Source of the DNA: an uncultured Gammaproteobacteria bacterium
Lineage (GTDB): Bacteria > Pseudomonadota > Gammaproteobacteria > Chromatiales > Chromatiaceae
Direction of reading: 5' to 3'
Length of the DNA: 16,138 nt
NCBI GenBank assembly: GCA_937926265.1
Contig: CALAZS010000147.1
Coordinates: 1 to 16,138, forward strand
Shown: positions 13,830 through 16,138 of the stretch, one piece after another
Numbering within the stretch: the stretch's first letter is position 1
Layout: each line of letters opens with the position of its first letter
The notes under the pieces: model-generated
What the model was told of the DNA's origin: nothing
Database searches by the model: none
The model's input: only the letters and a program-made list of their open reading frames with translations
Made by a program: the position numbers and the translations under genes

Positions 13830-15161
13830 ATGACACGTGAAGGTAGCCTGGAAGCACCAACTCGACATAACGTTGACTGGAAAAATCCTGAGTACTACAA
13901 CGAGGAAAAACTCTTTGAGGAAATGGAACGTGTTTTTGACGTCTGCCACGGGTGTCGTCGTTGTGTAAGTCTCTGTGAATCCTTCCCTACATTATTCGAC
14001 CTCGTCGATGAATCTGACACCATGGAAATGGATGGTGTTGCCAAAGATGATTACTGGAAAGTTGTTGATCACTGTTATTTATGTGATCTGTGTTTCCTGA
14101 CCAAATGTCCATATGTTCCTCCTCACGAGTGGAACCTGGATTTTCCTCACCTGATGCTACAGGCCAAAGCGGTCAAGTTTAAAAAAGAAGGTGCGTCTTT
14201 CAGAGACAAGACTTTAACCAATACTGATAAACTCGGCTCGCTTGCAGGTATCCCTGTAGTAAGTGGTGTTGTGAATGCAATGAATAAAAATGCCACCTTC
14301 CGAGGTGTGCTCGAATCTCAGTTTGGTGTTCACAAAGATGCGGTAGTTCCTGAATTTCACAGTAGCAAACTTCGTAAACGTATCACTAATGATGCCGGAG
14401 AGAAGGCTGAGCCCGCGGGACCAACCACTGGAAAAGTAGCTGTTTTTGCCACCTGTTACGGTAACGTAAATGCACCTGACCTGGGTGAGGATCTAATCAA
14501 GGTATACCGTCATAATGACATTCCGGTGCGCATGGCAGATAAGGAAAAATGTTGTGGTATGCCGAAGCTGGAACTTGGTGATCTCGAAGCGGTTGAAGAA
14601 GCCAAGAAAGTTAATATTCCTGAGCTTGCGAAACTGGTTGATGAAGGCTGGGATATCGTCGCACCTATTCCCTCCTGTGTGCTTATGTTTAAACAGGAAC
14701 TACCTTTGATGTTTCCTGATGATCCTGAGGTCAAGAAAGTTCAGGAAGCCATTTATGACCCGTTTGAATACCTGATGTTGCGTCATAAACATGGCAAACT
14801 GAAAACGGATTTCAAATCACCATTAGGTAAAATTTCTTACCAGGTTTCATGTCATCAGCGTGTGCAGCGTATTGGTAATAAAACGCGTGAAATGTTGGAA
14901 CTGATTCCTGAAACCGAGGTCAATGCTATTGAACGTTGTTCAGGTCATGACGGTACTTACGCGGTCAAGAAAGAGTTCCATCAACATGCGGTTAAAATCG
15001 GACGACCGGTTGTCAATCGTGTGAAAAAAGATGAGCCGGATCATTTCACCAGTGACTGTGTTATGGCGGGTCATCACATTGCAGATGGTTTAACCAAGGC
15101 TGGACGTGAGACTGAGGCTGAGCATCCCATTACTTTAATCAGACAGGCATATGGTATTTGA
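13830..15161 (+). CDS. GlpC-like Fe-S protein with two CCG (heterodisulfide reductase) domains
   Basis: Probable electron carrier or oxidoreductase subunit, related to GlpC and the HdrB/HdrD cysteine-rich domains. N-terminal ferredoxin-like motifs: Cys39-x2-Cys42-x2-Cys45-x3-Cys49 and Cys82-x2-Cys85-x2-Cys88-x4-Cys93-Pro, for two 4Fe-4S clusters (the second has one extra residue). First CCG domain: Cys209, Cys241-Cys242-Gly, and Cys283 (PSCVLMFKQE). Second: Cys341, Cys370-Ser-Gly instead of Cys-Cys-Gly, and Cys410 (SDCVMAGHHI). No membrane segment or signal peptide is seen, so it is cytosolic or peripheral. Ribosome site GGAG (13820-13823) is 6 bases before the ATG. The gene ends 2 bases before the DUF3501 ATG. 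The role as electron donor to rubrerythrin is inference from context. Confidence 0.85.
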   Translation: MTREGSLEAPTRHNVDWKNPEYYNEEKLFEEMERVFDVCHGCRRCVSLCESFPTLFDLVDESDTMEMDGVAKDDYWKVVDHCYLCDLCFLTKCPYVPPHEWNLDFPHLMLQAKAVKFKKEGASFRDKTLTNTDKLGSLAGIPVVSGVVNAMNKNATFRGVLESQFGVHKDAVVPEFHSSKLRKRITNDAGEKAEPAGPTTGKVAVFATCYGNVNAPDLGEDLIKVYRHNDIPVRMADKEKCCGMPKLELGDLEAVEEAKKVNIPELAKLVDEGWDIVAPIPSCVLMFKQELPLMFPDDPEVKKVQEAIYDPFEYLMLRHKHGKLKTDFKSPLGKISYQVSCHQRVQRIGNKTREMLELIPETEVNAIERCSGHDGTYAVKKEFHQHAVKIGRPVVNRVKKDEPDHFTSDCVMAGHHIADGLTKAGRETEAEHPITLIRQAYGI

Positions 15162-15163
15162 TT

Positions 15164-15748
15164 ATGAGTGCATTAAGAAAAGATGATTTATTTACTTTAG
15201 AAACTTACGCAGAAAAACGTAAAGACTTCCGTGCGAATGTTCTTGATCACAAGAAGAATCGCAAGGTAATGATTGGTCCTAACGCTACGCTTTATTTTGA
15301 AGATCGTTTAACCATGCAGTACCAGATACAGGAAATGCTGCGTATTGAAAAGATTTTTGAAGCTGAAGGTATCCAGGAAGAGCTTGATGCTTACAACCCA
15401 TTAATTCCCGATGGCAGTAACTGGAAAGCGACTTTCATGATGGAATACGGTGATGTGGAAGAGCGCAAGGTTGCCCTGGCTAAACTCGGCGGTATCGAAG
15501 ACAAGACCTGGGTTCAGGTTGATGGCTTTGATAAAGTTTATGCCATAGCCAATGAAGATCTTGATCGTACTGATGACGAGAAGACTTCCGCGGTTCACTT
15601 TATGCGTTTCGAACTCACTCCTGAAATGTGTGAGGCAGTTAAATCAGGTTCTGCAATTAATGCCGGTATTGAGCACGCAAACTATACCCATACCGTTTCA
15701 CCGATTGATCAGAATGTGCGTGATTCCTTAGCTGAAGACCTCGCCTGA
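15164..15748 (+). CDS. DUF3501 family protein
   Basis: Function unknown. I recognise DUF3501 from the sequence and from the partner set rubrerythrin / CCG Fe-S protein / DUF3501. The open frame reaches a TTG at 15158, inside the previous stop, but the ATG at 15164 (MSALRKDDLFTLETYA) is preferred, giving 194 residues. It is soluble, with no signal peptide, a single Cys in the C-terminal part (MCEAVKSG) and no metal-binding cluster motif, and is rich in acidic residues. Conserved-looking blocks are RKVMIGPNATLYFEDRLTMQ, which sits near residues 32-51, and HFMRFELTPE in the second half. It follows the Fe-S gene by 2 bases, so the two are translationally coupled and probably act together. Confidence 0.85.
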   Translation: MSALRKDDLFTLETYAEKRKDFRANVLDHKKNRKVMIGPNATLYFEDRLTMQYQIQEMLRIEKIFEAEGIQEELDAYNPLIPDGSNWKATFMMEYGDVEERKVALAKLGGIEDKTWVQVDGFDKVYAIANEDLDRTDDEKTSAVHFMRFELTPEMCEAVKSGSAINAGIEHANYTHTVSPIDQNVRDSLAEDLA

Positions 15749-15776
15749 CTCTCTTTTTTGTTGAAATTCATACCGG

Positions 15777-15822
15777 ATGATTGGCTTGTTGCATCTAGAT
15801 AAGCCAATCATTATTTCTTTTT
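15777..15822 (+). terminator. Terminator after DUF3501
   Basis: ATGATTGGCTT (15777-15787) pairs perfectly with AAGCCAATCAT (15801-15811) across a 13-base loop, followed by TATTTCTTTTT. The T-rich tail is at the same time the left arm of structured element B (15814-15826). Confidence 0.7.
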
Positions 15823-15888
15823 GAAGGCGTGTGAACCCTTCCATGGGACTCACAGCAGCATCCATGCTGCTGAAGCTTCAAAAAGAAA
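15814..15888 (-). ncRNA. TwoAYGGAY-like structured element B (minus orientation)
   Basis: A perfect 13-bp outer stem, TTTCTTTTTGAAG (15814-15826) with CTTCAAAAAGAAA (15876-15888). Read on the minus strand, the inside has a 7-bp hairpin CAGCAGC/GCTGCTG (15853-15859, 15866-15872) with loop ATGGAT, then a CCC/GGG hairpin (15836-15838, 15845-15847) with loop ATGGAA, then a tail ending ACACGC before the closing arm. The order and loops match elements A and C, the outer stem sequence does not. It is in the opposite orientation to both flanking genes, so its transcript would be antisense-side, or the element works in both directions. Confidence 0.6.
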
Positions 15889-15926
15889 CAATTGATTAAC
15901 TTATCTTGTTCCTTTCTCCAAAAAAA

Positions 15927-16024
15927 CTGCCTGTGTTGTTATTCTGGAGTGTCTGAGGCATAGATGCCGAAGCCAAGCGGCCAGGGATGGCTTTACAGCG
16001 TCTCCAGAATAACAACACAGGCAG
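15927..16024 (+). ncRNA. TwoAYGGAY-like structured element C
   Basis: A perfect 23-bp outer stem (15927-15949 with 16002-16024; ends CTGCCTGTGTT and AACACAGGCAG) encloses two hairpins: GGC/GCC with loop ATAGAT (15957-15968) and GCC/GGC with loop AGGGAT (15980-15991). The tail CAGCGT (15996-16001) matches element A. It is followed by GGTTTTGG, only weakly U-rich. It lies 77 bases before sbcB, and downstream of DUF3501 and its terminator. TwoAYGGAY membership is from memory of the motif, not from a covariance-model search. Confidence 0.62.
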
Positions 16025-16101
16025 GTTTTGGTTCAGTAACTTAAGAATGAATCAACAAAGATTGGTTTAGTTGCTAAAACAAATTCTGGTAAGCTCAGCG
16101 C

Positions 16102-16138
16102 ATGAGCACACCAACATTCTACTGGCACGATTACGAAA
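16102..16138 (+). CDS. sbcB: Exodeoxyribonuclease I, N-terminal fragment (cut by window end)
   Basis: Only the first 12 codons are in the window: MSTPTFYWHDYE. ExoI proteins begin with a T-F-x-(F/W)-H-D-Y-E segment in which Asp and Glu are the first metal ligands of the DnaQ-type 3'-5' exonuclease site (Asp10 and Glu12 here). ExoI degrades single-stranded DNA from the 3' end in repair and recombination. An extended-10-like TGGTAAGCT (16087-16095) ends 6 bases before the ATG, and there is only a poor ribosome site (GGTAAG), so a leaderless or very short leader is possible. Confidence 0.8.
   Translation, partial: MSTPTFYWHDYE

Noticed and set aside
1..16138. CRISPR array, transposon, prophage, tRNA or rRNA
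   Set aside because: No regularly spaced repeats, transposase or integrase frames, attachment-site pairs or RNA gene signatures were seen on either strand.

Overview
The window is chromosomal DNA from a gammaproteobacterium. The evidence is the conserved block purM-purN / DUF2066 / CDP-alcohol transferase / hda / wrbA / arsC / yihY, a CpdA-type cAMP phosphodiesterase, the start of exonuclease I (sbcB), and TwoAYGGAY-like hairpin elements between genes. I cannot place it to order. No phage, transposase, integrase, CRISPR array, tRNA or rRNA was seen. Coding density is high and base composition is even, so this looks like core genome with a few less ordinary operons.

Layout. 1-1881: an intergenic structured element, then purN and purM on the minus strand (order of transcription purM, purN), which carry out two steps of inosinate synthesis. 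1942-3743: a divergent plus-strand pair, a DUF2066 exported protein and a CDP-alcohol phosphatidyltransferase, joined by a 1-nt TGATG overlap. 3773-5454: a minus-strand arsC-wrbA-hda unit (ArsC-like reductase, WrbA quinone reductase, and the Hda regulator of DnaA). 5589-6833: a YihY/BrkB membrane protein. 6874-7803: a DHH-family phosphoesterase on the minus strand. 8040-10708: a plus-strand operon with a good sigma70-type promoter, coding for an exported thioredoxin-fold protein, a TolC-family outer-membrane channel and a short HlyD-type adaptor, with no inner-membrane pump in the window. 10805-12809: on the minus strand, CpdA followed by an exported, cysteine-free Pro/Gln/Asn/Tyr-rich protein of unknown function. 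13074-15748: a redox cluster with a rubrerythrin lacking the rubredoxin domain (strong ribosome site, promoter and palindrome in its leader), its terminator, then a GlpC-like Fe-S/CCG protein and DUF3501. 15749-16101: a terminator and two more TwoAYGGAY-like elements, then the first 12 codons of sbcB.

The two most interesting items are these. First, three intergenic elements share an inner architecture (two small hairpins with ATGGAT-type loops) but are closed by outer stems of unrelated sequence, perfectly paired over 14, 13 and 23 bp. This is covariation visible inside one window. Second, the rubrerythrin / Fe-S-CCG / DUF3501 set looks like a self-contained peroxide or redox system in which the Fe-S protein could replace the missing rubredoxin domain. 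Four short tandem repeats (12-18 bp units), two of them in frame inside genes, also recur through the window.
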